Source: Brevibacterium antiquum CNRZ 918 (GTDB lineage: Bacteria > Actinomycetota > Actinomycetes > Actinomycetales > Brevibacteriaceae). Taken from it: a stretch of DNA of 64,000 nt. Position 1 is the first letter of the stretch. Every line of letters begins with the position of its first letter. The stretch is from the NCBI RefSeq assembly GCF_900169145.1, contig NZ_FXZD01000012.1, positions 1 through 64,000 on the forward strand. Reading direction: 5' to 3'. Positions 26,313-34,000 of the stretch are shown piece by piece. A program made the translations under genes and the position numbers. Below the pieces are notes generated by a model. It ran no database searches and was not told the DNA's origin. It worked only from the letters and a program-made list of their open reading frames with translations.

Positions 26313-26978
26313 TCAGCCGCCGACTCGCAGACGATAGCCGGCGCCGCGGATGGTCTCGATCGTGTCGTGTCCGAGCTTCTCCCGCAGATACCTCACATAG
26401 ACGTCGACGACGTTCGATCCCGGGTCGAAGTCGAGCCCCCACACCCGGCTGAGCAGCTGTGCCCTGCTCAGCACCTGGTCGGGGTGGTGGAGGAAGACCT
26501 CGAGGAGGGTGAATTCGCGAGAGCTGAGCTCGATGGCTCGCTCACCCACCAGAGCCCGGCGGGTGTGGATGTCGAGGGCGAGGTCACCGGCCCGCAGCAG
26601 AGACGGGTTCTGCGGTCCCGAGGGGCGCAGACGCAGGCGCACCCGGGCGAGGAGCTCGTCGAAGGCGAACGGTTTGCTCATATAGTCATCGGCCCCGCCG
26701 GAGAGTCCGGCGACCGTGTCCTCGGTGGACTCCCGGGCAGTGAGGATGATGACCGGGAGATCGAGGCGTGCGCCTCTGATCAGCCGCAGTACGCTGAATC
26801 CGTCCAAGCCGGGCAGACCCAGATCGAGGATGACGAGGTCGAAGCGTCCGGTGCGCACAAGTTCGATCGCGGTGTAGCCGTCCTCGGCGATCTCCGGAGA
26901 GTAGCCCTCGGCCCGCAGCCCCTTCTCCACGAAGGACGCGATGCGGTCCTCGTCTTCGACGATGAGAATGCGAGTCAT
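26313..26978 (-). CDS. OmpR-family response regulator
   Basis: A 221-residue regulator. The receiver has the acidic pair in VEDED, the phospho-acceptor Asp52 in LDLGLPG and the Lys of YMSKPF. The C-terminal winged helix includes LSSREFTLLEVFLHHPDQVLSRAQLLSRVWG and VVDVYVRYLREKLG, a PhoB-type DNA-binding domain. The start ATG 26978 overlaps the kinase gene stop by four bases, so the kinase is its partner. Control of its own operon, including DUF4956 and VTC, is inferred. Confidence 0.93.
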   Translation of the reverse strand: MTRILIVEDEDRIASFVEKGLRAEGYSPEIAEDGYTAIELVRTGRFDLVILDLGLPGLDGFSVLRLIRGARLDLPVIILTARESTEDTVAGLSGGADDYMSKPFAFDELLARVRLRLRPSGPQNPSLLRAGDLALDIHTRRALVGERAIELSSREFTLLEVFLHHPDQVLSRAQLLSRVWGLDFDPGSNVVDVYVRYLREKLGHDTIETIRGAGYRLRVGG

Positions 26979-28396
26979 CTGTCCTCCTCTTCCGCGTGGT
27001 GCCAGGGCAGTTCGATGCGAAACGTTGCGCCCTCGCCTTCGACCGAGCTGACTGAGACGCTACCACCGTGGGCCCGGGCGATGCGGTCGACGATGGTCAG
27101 ACCCAGGCCGGTTCCCCGACGCCCGTGTTTGGTCCTGCGGCCGCGGGCGAAGCGTTCGAAGATGCGTTCCTGCTCTTCGGAGGAGACTCCGGAGCCCGTG
27201 TCGCGGACCCAGAGCTCGATGGTCCCCTGGCCGACGCGGCCGCCGAAGGCGATGGTGTCGTTCACGTCCGTGTGGTCGATGCTGTTGGCCGCCAACTGCA
27301 GCAGCGCCTGCGTCAGCCGCTGCTCATCGACGGCCCCGAAAGCCTCTGGGGTGGCGTCGATGACCCAGTGGCGCTGCCCGAGTGCTGTGGCCTTGGTGAA
27401 GCTTTCGAACACCAGATCGGTGAGGTCGGTGGTCGAGGTCACGAGGAAGTCGGGCCGTTCGCTGCCGGCGAGCATGATGAGTTCGTCGACGAGCCGGGAC
27501 ATGCGACGCAGCTCGTCGCTGACAAGATCGAGGGTGTGTCTGCGGTCCTCGGGATCATCGCCCATGACGTCAAGGTGTCCGCGGACAACGGTGATCGGGG
27601 TGCGCAGTTCGTGCCCGGCATCGTCGAGGAACTGGCGCTGCCCGTCGAATCCGGCTTCGAGGCGGTCGAGCATGCGGTTGAAGGCCACGCCGAGGTGGGC
27701 CACATCGTCATTGCCCGTGACCTCGATCCTGCGGGTCAGGTCCTCTTCGCCGATGCTCGCCGCCGTCTCGCTCAACTGGCGTATCGGGGCCAGGACCCGC
27801 CCGGCGACCAGCCAGCCGAAGAGGCCGACTAGGATCAGAGCGAGGACGGCGATGATCGTCATGGTCCAGATCGTCGACCGGGCCTCATCGTATTCGGGAT
27901 TGAGGAACTCGACGACGACCAGTTGGGCCGTGTGCTCTCCGCCCTGCATGCCGACGGGAACGACAGCGTAGGCCAACTGACCCGTGTCGGTGGTCATATC
28001 GGTGATCTCCGGGTCCGTCACCTGCGCGGCCCGGGCGACGAAGTCGGCGTCCCTGTCGAGCCGGACCGGCGGATTGTCGAGGCTGCGCTGGGACTCCTGC
28101 CCGTCGATGATGGTGAAGAAGGTCTCGGAGCGCTCGGGCAGGTTGTACTGCAGGTGACTGGTCAGCAGCTCCTCGACTGACCCGTAGGCCTTCCCGTTGG
28201 CCGGATCCGGCCTGGTGGCGAAGTCACGGAACTTCTCGACTTCATGCTGGAGTTCGGCATGTGCCTGGAACTTCACTCGTGACAGCTCCGCGCGAGCAGT
28301 GGTGACGACGATGATCGATACGGCAATCGTGAGGATGAGCAGAATCCACCCCAGAATGCGTGTTCTGGCGGTCACTCCACGGCGTGTGTCAGGCAT
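26975..28396 (-). CDS. HAMP-domain sensor histidine kinase
   Basis: A 473-residue membrane kinase. Two membrane helices (residues ~12-32 and ~165-185) enclose a ~130-residue extracytoplasmic sensor region with no named fold, followed by HAMP (VAGRVLAPIRQLSETAASI). DDAGHELRTPITVVRGH carries the phosphorylated His near residue 260. The ATPase domain has the N-box ANSIDH, DTGSGVS and GTGLGLTIV. ATG 28396 is chosen since an upstream TTG 28417 overlaps the preceding gene. It phosphorylates the adjacent response regulator. Confidence 0.92.
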   Translation of the reverse strand: MPDTRRGVTARTRILGWILLILTIAVSIIVVTTARAELSRVKFQAHAELQHEVEKFRDFATRPDPANGKAYGSVEELLTSHLQYNLPERSETFFTIIDGQESQRSLDNPPVRLDRDADFVARAAQVTDPEITDMTTDTGQLAYAVVPVGMQGGEHTAQLVVVEFLNPEYDEARSTIWTMTIIAVLALILVGLFGWLVAGRVLAPIRQLSETAASIGEEDLTRRIEVTGNDDVAHLGVAFNRMLDRLEAGFDGQRQFLDDAGHELRTPITVVRGHLDVMGDDPEDRRHTLDLVSDELRRMSRLVDELIMLAGSERPDFLVTSTTDLTDLVFESFTKATALGQRHWVIDATPEAFGAVDEQRLTQALLQLAANSIDHTDVNDTIAFGGRVGQGTIELWVRDTGSGVSSEEQERIFERFARGRRTKHGRRGTGLGLTIVDRIARAHGGSVSVSSVEGEGATFRIELPWHHAEEEDR

Positions 28397-28413
28397 TGAT
28401 GTCTTCCGGACGG

Positions 28414-28866
28414 TCAATCGTCATCGTCGTCCTCATCGTGGTCGCCCTGGTGCCGGTCGTCGTCATGATCGTCGTCATCGTAGTCGTCGTCATGATCATC
28501 GTCATCATCATCGTCATCGTCGTCGGAGTCGTAGTCACGGTCGTCATCGTCGTCGCCGGCGGTCCGCGGGGGTGCGGGGGCGATGCGGGCGGCTCCTGTG
28601 GAGGTGGATCCGTCATTGCCTCCCTCGGCGCCGGCTGCTCCTGCGCTCCCGCTCGAACCGGAGGGCCGAGGAGCTGGGCTGTGAGTGGCCTCGAGAGTCG
28701 GTTCCTGGCTCGGCGCCTGCGGCGAATGACTCACTGTCGGAGTCGGGACGACGACCGGAGGGCCCAGCTGAGTGTCATCCTCCGTCAGGGTCTTGCCCAC
28801 GCCGACCCACCCCAGGGCACCGAGAAGCACGACTCCGACCAGCAGCAGCCATCCGTAGCGTCCCAT
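28414..28866 (-). CDS. Membrane-anchored protein with aspartate-rich C-terminus
   Basis: A 150-residue protein without a known family. One hydrophobic segment (LLLVGVVLLGALGWVGVG, residues ~7-24) is followed by a Pro/Ser/Thr/Ala-rich linker and a final ~45 residues that are mostly Asp with interspersed His, Tyr and Arg. The tail is encoded by degenerate GAY runs. Topology is probably N-in with the acidic tail outside, where it could bind divalent cations. Its stop lies 17 bp before the kinase start, so it leads the operon of kinase, regulator, DUF4956 and VTC. Related acidic tails often accompany calcium-binding proteins, but the function is unknown. Confidence 0.7.
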   Translation of the reverse strand: MGRYGWLLLVGVVLLGALGWVGVGKTLTEDDTQLGPPVVVPTPTVSHSPQAPSQEPTLEATHSPAPRPSGSSGSAGAAGAEGGNDGSTSTGAARIAPAPPRTAGDDDDDRDYDSDDDDDDDDDDHDDDYDDDDHDDDRHQGDHDEDDDDD

Positions 28867-28938
28867 ACGACCAGTATGGACGAGACGGTCACATGGGCGG
28901 GGCCTGGAGCAATGAGAATGCTCTCATGATGAGAGCCC

Positions 28939-29316
28939 TCAGATGCTCCCACCGAGCCAGAGGCCGAGCCCGGCCGCCACGGTCGCCAGCACCAGCGTCC
29001 CGATTCCGGTGGTCAGGCTGAGGATCCACTTGCGTTCCTGGATGAGGCGGACGGCCTCGAAGCTCGCGGTGGAAAACGTCGTGTACCCGCCGAGGAAGCC
29101 GGTCCCGATGATCAGATGCCAGGCCTCGGGCAGCACCTGGGCGCTTGACAACCCGGTGAGCAGGCCCAGGATCAGTGAGCCGCTGACGTTGATGGTGATC
29201 GTGCCCCACGGGATCGCCCCACCGATCCGGGACTTGATGAGGCCATCGAGGAACATCCGGCATGAGGCCCCGAGGCCACCGGCCAGAGCCAGTGCGATGA
29301 AGAGCAGCGGAGTCAT
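28939..29316 (-). CDS. crcB: CrcB/FluC fluoride channel subunit
   Basis: A 125-residue protein with four membrane helices. GGLGASCRM, the Asn of INVSGSLILG, and GTGFLGGYTTFSTASFE with the Phe and Ser/Thr track are the Fluc signature. Fluc dimers export fluoride passively. It overlaps the second crcB by four bases (ATGA). Paired single-topology genes like these usually make an antiparallel heterodimer. Confidence 0.93.
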   Translation of the reverse strand: MTPLLFIALALAGGLGASCRMFLDGLIKSRIGGAIPWGTITINVSGSLILGLLTGLSSAQVLPEAWHLIIGTGFLGGYTTFSTASFEAVRLIQERKWILSLTTGIGTLVLATVAAGLGLWLGGSI

Positions 29317-29789
29317 TTTCCACCGCCCGTCTCAGCTGTGTTCGCGGCTGAGGCACCGGGCCGGTGAGTCGGATTCGGCCGGCGGCTGTGTGCAAGGGTC
29401 GCGGCCGCAATCCCGGCCCAGGTGGCAAGACCGCCGAGGAGGAGCGTGGCGATCGCGTAGACGAGCCCGATGCCCGGAGCTCCGGCGCCGAGGAGGAGCG
29501 CCGTATCCGTGGCCAGCGCACTGTAGGTGGTGAACCCGCCCATGAAGCCGGTGCCGACCATGATGCGCATCCTGCGCCTGCGCCCTTCGTCGGGGCCACG
29601 ACGGGCCAGCGCGTCGAGGAGAAGGCCGAGAAGGAAGGCTCCGATGACATTGACGGTGAGGATCGCGAAGGGGATGTCGTGTCCCGGTGGAACGAGCAGC
29701 CCGAGCGACTCACGAGCGGCCGTGCCCGCCGTCCCGCCGAGAAGTGCCAACCCCAGGTAGGGCAGTCTCAGATGGACGGGCCGGCTCAC
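29313..29789 (-). CDS. crcB: CrcB/FluC fluoride channel subunit, second copy
   Basis: A 158-residue Fluc protein from GTG 29789, overlapping the stress protein stop by four bases. GGTAGTAARE, VNVIGAFLLGLLLDAL and GTGFMGGFTTYSALATD are the conserved channel motifs. The N- and C-terminal extensions are longer than in the partner, the C-terminal ~30 residues being polar. Charge arrangement would place it opposite to the other subunit in the membrane, giving a heterodimer; this is inferred from tandem Fluc pairs in general. Confidence 0.92.
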   Translation of the reverse strand: MSRPVHLRLPYLGLALLGGTAGTAARESLGLLVPPGHDIPFAILTVNVIGAFLLGLLLDALARRGPDEGRRRRMRIMVGTGFMGGFTTYSALATDTALLLGAGAPGIGLVYAIATLLLGGLATWAGIAAATLAHSRRPNPTHRPGASAANTAETGGGK

Positions 29790-30334
29790 TTTCCGCCCCC
29801 GACGTCCGCAGCGGAGGTCGACTCCGCTCGCAGCGGCACGACGACGAGGGGGCGGTGCTGATGACGTGAGAGCTGGATGGCGACCGAACCGTTGAAGAAC
29901 TCGTGCAGGGAGCCCTTGACCCCGGACCGTCGAACGCCGACGCAGATCATCTGCGCATCGAGAGCCTCGGCGAGGCGGGAGAGCTCCTGGGCGGGAGACC
30001 CGGCCAGGGCGCGCGTCGACCACGCGACTTCGACTTCGTCCAGGATGGAGGCGATGCGAGCGCGCAGGGCGGGGTCGAACTCGGCGCTCGCCTCGGCGGT
30101 GGTGTCCGGGTCGATGGGCATCGAGAGGGCCGAGCCGTCCGGGCGGACTTCGACGGTGTACCGCGAGTCGTCGACGTGGGCGCAGATGAGGTCGGCTCCG
30201 AAGCGGGCCGCATAGGTGGCCGCGGTGGTGAGCACCTCGGCGGGCTGATCGGAGACGATGCCGACGATGATGGGGGTGTTGCCAGGCTGGGCCTGATCTG
30301 ATCCATTGGATCCGGTATTGGGTGCGCTGCTCAC
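29786..30334 (-). CDS. Universal stress protein (UspA-like)
   Basis: A 182-residue Usp domain protein from GTG 30334, with GTAGGAG seven bases upstream. PIIVGIVSDQPAEVLTTAATYA is the first strand-helix, ICAHVDD follows, and the C-terminus has ICVGVRRSGVKGSLHEFFNGSVAIQLSRHQHRPLVVVP, read in two parts, which corresponds to the G-2x-G-9x-G-S/T nucleotide motif. Some Usp proteins bind ATP. It is translationally coupled to the crcB pair, so it is part of the fluoride response; its ribosome site is engaged by the upstream RNA element. Confidence 0.88.
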   Translation of the reverse strand: MSSAPNTGSNGSDQAQPGNTPIIVGIVSDQPAEVLTTAATYAARFGADLICAHVDDSRYTVEVRPDGSALSMPIDPDTTAEASAEFDPALRARIASILDEVEVAWSTRALAGSPAQELSRLAEALDAQMICVGVRRSGVKGSLHEFFNGSVAIQLSRHQHRPLVVVPLRAESTSAADVGGGK

Positions 30335-30341
30335 GGAAACT

Positions 30342-30426
30342 CCTACCTTCTGGGCATGCTGACGCCGGTCGAGGTAGGGACTGTTGTCGGAGAACCGAGG
30401 TTGGGTACGGCGAGCCCCACCGCCGT
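30342..30426 (-). ncRNA. Fluoride (crcB) riboswitch with Shine-Dalgarno switch
   Basis: Read on the minus strand, ACGGCG (30426-30421) pairs with CGCCGU (30412-30407) around the loop GUGGGGCU. Loop bases GGGGCU can pair with AGUCCC (30382-30377) to give the pseudoknot, and a second hairpin UCGG-UUCU-CCGA lies at 30398-30387. The order of stem, pseudoknot, small hairpin, AACAGUCCCUACC reproduces the fluoride aptamer. Directly downstream, CCUACCU (30378-30372) is complementary to AGGUAGG (30348-30342), which is the ribosome site of the stress protein gene. Fluoride binding would hold part of CCUACCU in the pseudoknot and free the ribosome site. No alignment was run. Confidence 0.8.
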
Positions 30427-30521
30427 GACGCTGGCGGACGTCACCTTCATTCTGCCACACGGGATATGAGTCGGGCCGCCGGATGGCTGGCATCCGGCGG
30501 CCCCTGAGAGGGAGAGGCGGC

Positions 30522-30851
30522 TCAGCCCTCGCGGATCGTCATCCGGGTCAGTTTGTCGTTCGCAGTTGCGAAGGTGAACGAGGATCGACCGTTCGCGTAT
30601 GTTGAACGCCAGTCGCCGATGACGGTGACCTCATCACCGTCGATTGAGACCTCTTCAGGCGTGAGAGTACCGGTCGCGCCGATGAACTCCTTATCACTCC
30701 ACTCCTTGATGGCGTCGCGGCCAGTGAACTCGCGACCCCAGTCGTCGACGGTGCCGTCGGCGGCGAACGCGTCAAGAAAGCCCTGATCGTCGTGAGCGTT
30801 GACGGTGTCGATGAAGCTGGCGATGGGTTCGGGAATCTGGAAATCAGACAT
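30522..30851 (-). CDS. SnoaL-like / NTF2-fold protein
   Basis: A 109-residue protein from ATG 30851 (GGAG upstream). ASFIDTVNAHDDQGFLDAFAADGTVDDWGREFTGRDAIKEW is the classic opening of the SnoaL-like polyketide cyclase fold, read here in two stretches. The fold binds small hydrophobic ligands or stabilises partners; the ligand is unknown. It follows the SDR gene by 49 bp in the same direction and is likely co-transcribed. Confidence 0.85.
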   Translation of the reverse strand: MSDFQIPEPIASFIDTVNAHDDQGFLDAFAADGTVDDWGREFTGRDAIKEWSDKEFIGATGTLTPEEVSIDGDEVTVIGDWRSTYANGRSSFTFATANDKLTRMTIREG

Positions 30852-30900
30852 GAGTGCTCCTTGGCTTCTTTGAGGTAGGTGCTGTGTTCGGTCGCTCGGC

Positions 30901-31656
30901 TCAGCGGGTGGTGTATCCGCCGTTGGCGAAGATCGTCTGGCCGGTGATCCACCAGCCTTCGGTCGCGAGGAATCGCACGATCGGGGCGATGTCCTCGATC
31001 TGGGTGAGCTGATTGCCCATACCCTGTGATTTGTGGAACTCCACCCGCTCGGGTGTCTCCTGTCCGTAGAAGAACGGAGTGTCCATGGGCCCGGGGGCGA
31101 TGGCGGTGACTGAGATTCCGCGGTCCGAGTATTCCTTCGCCGCCGCCCTGGTGAAGTGCTCGACAGGGCTTTTTCCGCCGGCATACGTCGAGTAGCCGTC
31201 GGTGAATGCTGCGAGCAGCGCGGTCACGATCGTAATGATCTTGCCGTTGTCCGCCAGGTGCTTTCCTGCTTCCTTGATGAAGAAGTAGGCGGCCTTGGAA
31301 TTGATGTCGAACATCGAGTCGTATTCGTCTTCGGTGGTGTCCGCGATCGGCTTGCGCAGCACCTTGCCAGTGGTATTCACCGCAATGTCGATCGTTCCCA
31401 GCGCCGAGGTGGCATCAGCGAACAGCCTCTCGACGTTGGCAGGCTGGGTGAGGTCTCCGGTTAGGAGCACACCCTTCGCACCGTTGGCTTCGACCGCGGC
31501 GAGCGTCGCTTCGGCGTCAGCGCGGGAGGACTCGGAGTTGTAGTGGATGGCTATATCAGCACCTGCCTCGGAGGCCTGCCGGGCGATGAGTCCGCCCAGA
31601 TTCTTTCCGCCGCCGGCGATGAGAACTGACTTGCCCTGAAGCGAGTGGTTGGTCAT
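30901..31656 (-). CDS. Short-chain dehydrogenase/reductase
   Basis: A 251-residue SDR from ATG 31656 with GGAG upstream. IAGGGKNLGGLIAR is the nucleotide-binding motif, DLTQ the adenine-ring contact, NTTGKVL replaces the usual NNAG, and YAGGKSPVEHF supplies Tyr and Lys. IAPGPMDTPFF and GWWITGQTIFANGGYTT complete a 3-ketoacyl-ACP-reductase-like enzyme. The altered NNAG and GGGKNLG suggest a divergent subgroup with unknown substrate. It is divergent from a TetR gene with 63 bp between starts and leads the SnoaL-like gene. Confidence 0.87.
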   Translation of the reverse strand: MTNHSLQGKSVLIAGGGKNLGGLIARQASEAGADIAIHYNSESSRADAEATLAAVEANGAKGVLLTGDLTQPANVERLFADATSALGTIDIAVNTTGKVLRKPIADTTEDEYDSMFDINSKAAYFFIKEAGKHLADNGKIITIVTALLAAFTDGYSTYAGGKSPVEHFTRAAAKEYSDRGISVTAIAPGPMDTPFFYGQETPERVEFHKSQGMGNQLTQIEDIAPIVRFLATEGWWITGQTIFANGGYTTR

Positions 31657-31670
31657 GGTGACTCCATCTG

Positions 31671-31709
31671 TATCGTTGGTATATCTGGCCATATCGACAA
31701 TACACGATA
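31671..31709. promoter_or_regulatory. AT-rich dyad between SDR and TetR genes
   Basis: TATCGT (31671-31676) and ACGATA (31704-31709) are inverted hexamers flanking an inner ATATCTGGCCATAT with partial symmetry. The block is the only AT-rich stretch in the 63-bp divergent region and is a plausible TetR binding site and promoter. Confidence 0.4.
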
Positions 31710-31719
31710 ATATAGCGAC

Positions 31720-32406
31720 ATGACAGACATGGCTCCACCCGATACACGGACCCGGTTGCTCAACGCAGCAGCAGATCTTATTGCTGCAGCTCCCGGCGAG
31801 GACTTCTCGCTGCGAGCAGTCTGTGATGCCGTGGGTGTGAAGATGCCAACTCTGTATCACTTCTTCGGCAATAAGCAGGGACTCATCGAAGCCGTCATCG
31901 AGCGTGGCTTCGACATGTATCTGTCGGCCAAGTCCGCTTCCGAATCCAGCGGTGATCCGATCCAGGATCTGCGGATGGGCTGGGATGCACACGTGTCCTT
32001 CGGATTGGACAATCCCGGCTTCTACACGCTCATGTACGGCAAGGTCCGTCCGGGGTACTCGCCGGAAGCGCAGTCGAAGCCGAGCGAAATCCTCCGTTCG
32101 CTGACGCGACAGGCCGAGGAGCAGGGGCGGCTGGTGGTCAGCTATGAGCAGGCCGCCGCCCACATCCTGGCGACGAACATCGGCGTGACGCTACGCCTGA
32201 TCATCCAAGGCAAAGGCGATCCGGAACTCTCAGCGGGAGTGCGCGAGGGCGTGCTCGCGTCGATCACCGGCACCGCGCAGTCAAGCGACGACGGACAGCG
32301 CCTCGGCCACTCGGTCATCGAACGTGCGGCCGCGCACCCGGAGATCCTTGGTGGGGCCGAGACTCAGCTGCTCATCCAATGGATCAGCCGCCTCGGCGAG
32401 GGGTAG
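31720..32406 (+). CDS. TetR-family regulator (TetR_C_33-like)
   Basis: A 228-residue regulator. TRLLNAAADLIAA..FSLRAVCDAVGVKMPTLYHFFGNKQGL is the DNA-binding head. The C-terminal domain (HVSFGLDNPGFYTLMYGKVRPG, AAAHILATNIGVTLRLI) fits the TetR group that controls adjacent SDR genes. It is divergent from the SDR-SnoaL operon and probably represses it. ATG 31720, only a weak ribosome site, so a short or leaderless transcript is possible. Confidence 0.88.
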   Translation: MTDMAPPDTRTRLLNAAADLIAAAPGEDFSLRAVCDAVGVKMPTLYHFFGNKQGLIEAVIERGFDMYLSAKSASESSGDPIQDLRMGWDAHVSFGLDNPGFYTLMYGKVRPGYSPEAQSKPSEILRSLTRQAEEQGRLVVSYEQAAAHILATNIGVTLRLIIQGKGDPELSAGVREGVLASITGTAQSSDDGQRLGHSVIERAAAHPEILGGAETQLLIQWISRLGEG

Positions 32407-32451
32407 GGCACGGCGATAGGAAGCGAACGCCGGCGCGGGGTGCCGAGAAAG

Positions 32452-33723
32452 TCAGTGGCGGGCGTCTGAACGAGTCGACGTGTACTTGTCGACGGCACGG
32501 CGCAGACGCTGCAGACCGTCTTCGATCCGGTCCGGGGCCGCCGAGGCGAAGCACAGGCGCAATGCGTTCGTGAAATCACCGGTCTGGGAGAACGCCGGAC
32601 CGGGAATGTAGGCCACGCCTTCCTCCAGAGCCACCGGCATGAGGTCCTCGGTGTTGATGGTCTCGTCGTTGAACGTCACCCACAGGAAGAAACCGCCGTC
32701 GGGATCCGTCGATCGGATCTCATCGCCGAAGAGTCGCTCGAGCCCCGCGGTCATGGTCGCCTTGCGCTCGCCGTAGGAGCTGCGCAGATGGGCGACGTGC
32801 GTTTCGGCATTGCCGTCGTTGAGCCATTTCGCGACCATGTGCTGTGTCGGGAGGCTCGTGCACGAGTCCATGGTCTGCTTGGCGTTGATGACCAGGCCGC
32901 GCAGCTGGGGATCGATGTCGAGCCAGCCGATGCGCAGACCGGGGGCAACGAATTTGGAGAACGTACGCACGCCGAAGATCAGCGGATCGTTGGGACTGAG
33001 CTGACTGAGCGAGGGGATGTCCTCCCCGGAGAAGCGCAGGGTGCCATAGGGATTGTCCTCGAGGATGACCGAATTGTGGCGGTGGGCGAAGTCGAGGAGC
33101 TTCTGGCGCCGGGCCAGCGACATCGTCACCCCGGCCGGGTTCTGGAACGTCGGGACCGTATAGATCACTGAGGGCGCCCGACCGGCCCGTGCCACGATGT
33201 CCTCGAGCGCATCCACCTGCATGCCCTCGTCGTCGACCGGAACCTCGGCGATCTCTGCTTCATAGCTCAGCGCTGTGGCCGAGCCGTTCGTGTACGTGGG
33301 GGCCTCGCAGAGGACGAGGTCGCCGGGGCTGACGAAGAGCTTGAACCCGAGGTCGATTCCCTGCATCCCGCCGGTAGTGATGACCAGACGGTCACGATTG
33401 CCGAAGTGCTCGGCCGGGATCTGCCCGGTCTCCTGCAGGTAATTCAGCAACGCGTCGATGAGGACCGGCTCGCCCTGCGTCTCCCCGTAGGTGAAGCTCT
33501 CAGGGGTGAACACGCTGTTCGCAATCAGGGCGAAGTCCTCGGCCGGCAGCATATCGGGGGCAGGTGCCCCCATGCCGAACTTGACGATGTCGTGGTCGTA
33601 GGCGGCGAGCATCGCCACGGAGGAATCGATGACAGAGCCGACGAGGTGCTCGGCCCGGCTGGCGAACGGAAGGGGCGGACGCGATGGGGCTGAAGATGAA
33701 GCTGACGGGCTCGCGATTGACAT
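32452..33723 (-). CDS. PLP-dependent class I/II aminotransferase (2-aminoadipate/MocR-like catalytic domain)
   Basis: A 423-residue fold-type I aminotransferase without the GntR head of MocR regulators. FGMGAPAPDMLP, ITTGGMQGIDLGFKLFVSPGDLVLCEAPTYTN (in two parts), YTVPTFQNPAGVTMS and the PLP Lys in RTFSKFVAPGLRIGW are diagnostic. It probably transaminates branched or long amino acids such as 2-aminoadipate. ATG 33723 has GGAGG ten bases upstream; earlier in-frame starts lack one. It stands alone, divergent from purA. Confidence 0.88.
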   Translation of the reverse strand: MSIASPSASSSAPSRPPLPFASRAEHLVGSVIDSSVAMLAAYDHDIVKFGMGAPAPDMLPAEDFALIANSVFTPESFTYGETQGEPVLIDALLNYLQETGQIPAEHFGNRDRLVITTGGMQGIDLGFKLFVSPGDLVLCEAPTYTNGSATALSYEAEIAEVPVDDEGMQVDALEDIVARAGRAPSVIYTVPTFQNPAGVTMSLARRQKLLDFAHRHNSVILEDNPYGTLRFSGEDIPSLSQLSPNDPLIFGVRTFSKFVAPGLRIGWLDIDPQLRGLVINAKQTMDSCTSLPTQHMVAKWLNDGNAETHVAHLRSSYGERKATMTAGLERLFGDEIRSTDPDGGFFLWVTFNDETINTEDLMPVALEEGVAYIPGPAFSQTGDFTNALRLCFASAAPDRIEDGLQRLRRAVDKYTSTRSDARH

Positions 33724-34000
33724 GACGACCTCCAACGGGGCTGCAAGCCTGACGTCGACGTCACCGGCGATGTTCAGGAGCAATATGCCCGAACGACGGA
33801 ACTACTGGTGGACTCAGCATAGGTACGACAGGCTCAGCGGGGCAAGAGGCGTGACCGGGTCGGTGAGTCGGAAGGTCCACACCGGGCCACCTCGGCGAGG
33901 TTCGGGGAAGTCGGGGCTGATGGCAGTCGTGTCATAGTGACCCAGTAGACTACCCGGGTAATGTCATCCCCCCTCTTTCACTTCGAGGTGAACAACTCTC

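Noticed and set aside
28414..28560. Asp-codon tract considered as a non-coding microsatellite
   Set aside because: It is in frame with an anchored protein that has a membrane helix and linker, and mixes GAC and GAT codons.
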